DNA from: Pelomonas sp041914785
GTDB taxonomy: Bacteria > Pseudomonadota > Gammaproteobacteria > Burkholderiales > Burkholderiaceae_C
Length of the DNA: 7,080 nucleotides
NCBI GenBank assembly: GCA_041914785.1
Contig: JAYSCT010000185.1
Location: 1 to 7,080, forward strand
Direction of reading: 5' to 3'
Made by a program: the position numbers and the translations under genes. The notes beneath the pieces are model-generated. The model saw only the letters and a list, made by a program, of their open reading frames with translations. It made no database searches and was not told the DNA's origin. Shown one piece after another: positions 5,895 through 7,080 of this stretch; position 1 is the first letter of the stretch, and every line of letters starts with the position of its first letter.

Positions 5895-6670
5895 CGACGG
5901 TGCTGCAGCTGTCCGACCCGCATTTCGGCACCGAGCGGCCCCTGGCCGTGCAGGCGCTGCAGGCCTTCTGCGCCGCGCTGCGGCCCGACCTGCTGCTGGT
6001 TACCGGCGACATCACGCAGCGCGCCCGCCCGGCCGAGTTCGACGCGGCGCGGGCCTTCCTCGACCGGCTGGCCGTGCCCGACCGCCTCGTGCTGCCCGGC
6101 AACCACGACATCCCGCTGTTCGACCTCGTCGAGCGCGTGCTGCACCCCTACCGCCGCTACGCCCGCGCGTTCGGTGCGGCGCTGGAAGGCGAGTACGAGC
6201 GCGACGACCTGCTGGTGCTGGGCGTCAACACGACGCGGCGCTGGCGCCACCGCCACGGCGAGGTGTCGCCGGCCCAGGTGGAGCGCGTCGCGCAGCGGCT
6301 GGCGCGCGCCCGCCCCGGCCAGCTGCGCCTCGTGGCCGTGCACCAGCCGGTGGCCGTGACGGAGGGCGGCGACCTCGACAACCTGCTGCGCGGCCACCAG
6401 CTGGCCGTGCGGCGCTGGGCGCAGGCCGGGGCCGACGCCGTCGTCGGCGGCCACATCCACCTGCCCTATGTGCTGCCCCTGCCCGGCCTGGCGCGCCCGC
6501 TGTGGGCGGTGCAGGCGGGCACCGCGCTCAGCCACCGGCTGCGCGGCGGCATCCCCAACTCGGTCAACGTGATCCACGCCGGCCCGGGCGCGCGCGTCGA
6601 ACGCTGGGACCTGGACGACGCCAAGCAGTGCTTCCGCCGCGTGGCCTCCACGCTGCTCACGGCCGGCTGA
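5891..6670 (+). CDS. Calcineurin-like metallophosphoesterase (Icc/CpdA-like class III)
   Basis: 259-residue binuclear-metal phosphoesterase. All metal ligands of the fold are present in order: D9 and H11 (LSDPHFG), D40 (VTGDIT), N71 and H72 (LPGNHD), H151 (AVHQP), and H188 and H190 (GGHIH). The order and spacing resemble class III cyclic-nucleotide phosphodiesterases of the Icc/CpdA type, but related enzymes hydrolyse UDP-diacylglucosamine, phosphodiesters or phospholipids, so the substrate is open. There is no signal peptide or membrane segment, so it is cytoplasmic. The ATG overlaps the lipid kinase stop by 4 bases, and GGAG at 5879-5882 is an adequate Shine-Dalgarno. Coupling to a lipid kinase suggests, but does not show, a role in phospholipid turnover. 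A GC hairpin lies directly after the stop. Confidence 0.9.
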   Translation: MTTVLQLSDPHFGTERPLAVQALQAFCAALRPDLLLVTGDITQRARPAEFDAARAFLDRLAVPDRLVLPGNHDIPLFDLVERVLHPYRRYARAFGAALEGEYERDDLLVLGVNTTRRWRHRHGEVSPAQVERVAQRLARARPGQLRLVAVHQPVAVTEGGDLDNLLRGHQLAVRRWAQAGADAVVGGHIHLPYVLPLPGLARPLWAVQAGTALSHRLRGGIPNSVNVIHAGPGARVERWDLDDAKQCFRRVASTLLTAG

Positions 6671-6684
6671 GCCCGCGGCCGGGC
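6671..6684 (+). terminator. GC hairpin after the phosphoesterase stop (weak terminator candidate)
   Basis: GCCCG-CGGC-CGGGC, a perfect 5-bp stem with a 4-base loop, begins immediately after the stop codon of the metallophosphoesterase. No T-run follows, so intrinsic termination would be weak. It may simply be a stabilising 3' structure. Confidence 0.2.
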
Positions 6685-6732
6685 CACCGCGCTAAGCTGC
6701 GGCACCACGACGCCCCCATGCAGGAGCCCGAC

Positions 6733-7011
6733 ATGAAGATGCCCGTGCCGACACTGAAGCTCGCAACGCCCCTGGCCGGCCTGCTGGCCGCGCTGACGGC
6801 CAGCAACGCGCTGGCCGCCCCCTCTGCGCAGTCCCGGGCAGCGGGCATCATCGTCCACCAGCAGACCGCCGAGACCACCCGCCCGCGGCCCGTGCAGACT
6901 GATCGGCTGGAGCGCTCGACACTGGAGCGCGCGGCCAGGGCCCGCAAGCCGGCCGCGCCCACCCTGCCGGCCGAGCAGCCCGGCGACGGCGGCGACGCCC
7001 CGCGCCGCTGA
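6733..7011 (+). CDS. Small secreted protein of unknown function
   Basis: A 92-residue protein I do not recognise. The start at 6733 is chosen because AGGAG (6722-6726) lies 6 bases before it; an in-frame ATG at 6718 lies upstream of that ribosome site. The N-terminus is a Sec signal peptide: MKMPVPTLK, then a hydrophobic LATPLAGLLAALTASNA, with likely cleavage at ALA|APS (about residue 26). There is no lipobox cysteine, so it should be periplasmic or exported. The mature ~66 residues are low-complexity and basic/polar (ERAARARKPAAP, ending EQPGDGGDAPRR) and look disordered, with no cysteine and no catalytic motif. It lies 62 bases after the phosphoesterase in the same direction, and TAAGCT at 6693-6698 might serve as a -10. 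The reading frame shows coding-like GC bias, and the signal peptide plus Shine-Dalgarno support a real gene. Confidence 0.7.
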   Translation: MKMPVPTLKLATPLAGLLAALTASNALAAPSAQSRAAGIIVHQQTAETTRPRPVQTDRLERSTLERAARARKPAAPTLPAEQPGDGGDAPRR

Positions 7012-7029
7012 GGGGCGACGGCGCAGCGC

Positions 7030-7080
7030 CTACTCGGCCTCGCGCGCCGTGCTGGCGTCCGCCTGCGTGATGACGCTGCC
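7030..7080 (-). CDS. Possible C-terminal end of a convergent gene (partial)
   Basis: Reading leftwards from the right edge, one frame gives GSVITQADASTAREAE followed by TAG at 7030-7032. Only 16 codons are visible, so no family can be named. Support is the continuous open frame to the edge, plausible codon use, and a position that leaves an ordinary 18-base gap to the small secreted protein. It could be chance. Confidence 0.4.
   Translation of the reverse strand, partial: GSVITQADASTAREAE

Noticed and set aside
4850..6670. Long fused plus-strand frame that includes the lipid kinase region ahead of the phosphoesterase
   Set aside because: The part before 5891 is an Arg/Ala-rich out-of-frame reading of the lipid kinase; the phosphoesterase fold starts cleanly at its own ATG at 5891.
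7002..7024. GCGCCG...CGGCGC stem at the end of the small secreted protein gene
   Set aside because: It has 6-bp arms with an 11-base loop, overlaps the stop codon and has no T-run, so it is a poor terminator candidate.
1..7080. Search for tRNA, rRNA, CRISPR arrays, insertion-sequence ends and attachment sites
   Set aside because: No cloverleaf, regularly spaced repeats, transposase or integrase motifs, or paired terminal repeats were seen.

Overview
This is a very GC-rich (roughly 70% by eye), densely coded stretch of bacterial chromosome. The strong GC third-position bias, the protein families (DUF2789, PHB-depolymerase-type esterase, DAG-kinase/phosphoesterase pair) and the generally weak Shine-Dalgarno sequences fit a betaproteobacterium of the Burkholderiales (Rubrivivax/Roseateles/Leptothrix-like). 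That assignment is inferred from protein flavour; no rRNA or marker gene is present.

Layout from left to right: (1) 1-949, minus strand: the N-terminal 316 residues of a CPA2-type cation:proton antiporter that runs off the left edge. (2) 950-1168: a 219-bp divergent intergenic region with a perfect 12-bp palindrome of LacI-operator type, a second 13-bp inverted repeat, and a wide-armed dyad over a likely promoter. (3) 1169-3443, plus strand: a tightly packed trio of a Phd/YefM-type antitoxin, a PIN-domain (VapC/FitB-like) toxin, and a flavin-dependent halogenase-like protein starting 2 bases after the toxin stop. (4) 3470-4739, minus strand, convergent to the trio: a DUF2789 protein followed by an alpha/beta-hydrolase of the PHB depolymerase family. 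(5) 4740-4928: a divergent intergenic region with three closely spaced inverted repeats. (6) 4929-6670, plus strand: a diacylglycerol-kinase-type lipid kinase overlapping by 4 bases (ATGA) a metallophosphoesterase. (7) 6733-7011, plus strand: a small secreted protein of unknown function. (8) 7030-7080, minus strand: probably the last 16 codons of a convergent gene.

The most unusual point is the halogenase-like gene placed as third cistron of a toxin-antitoxin operon. It lacks the usual TonB-receptor or natural-product neighbours in this window, and it has an altered WxWxIP signature (WLWEIG). The toxin has Arg at the position I align to the fourth PIN-domain acidic residue, and a C-terminal extension that reaches the halogenase start. 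The remaining genes look like ordinary housekeeping or accessory genes (ion homeostasis, PHA/ester metabolism, phospholipid metabolism). I see no tRNA, rRNA, CRISPR, insertion sequence or phage gene.
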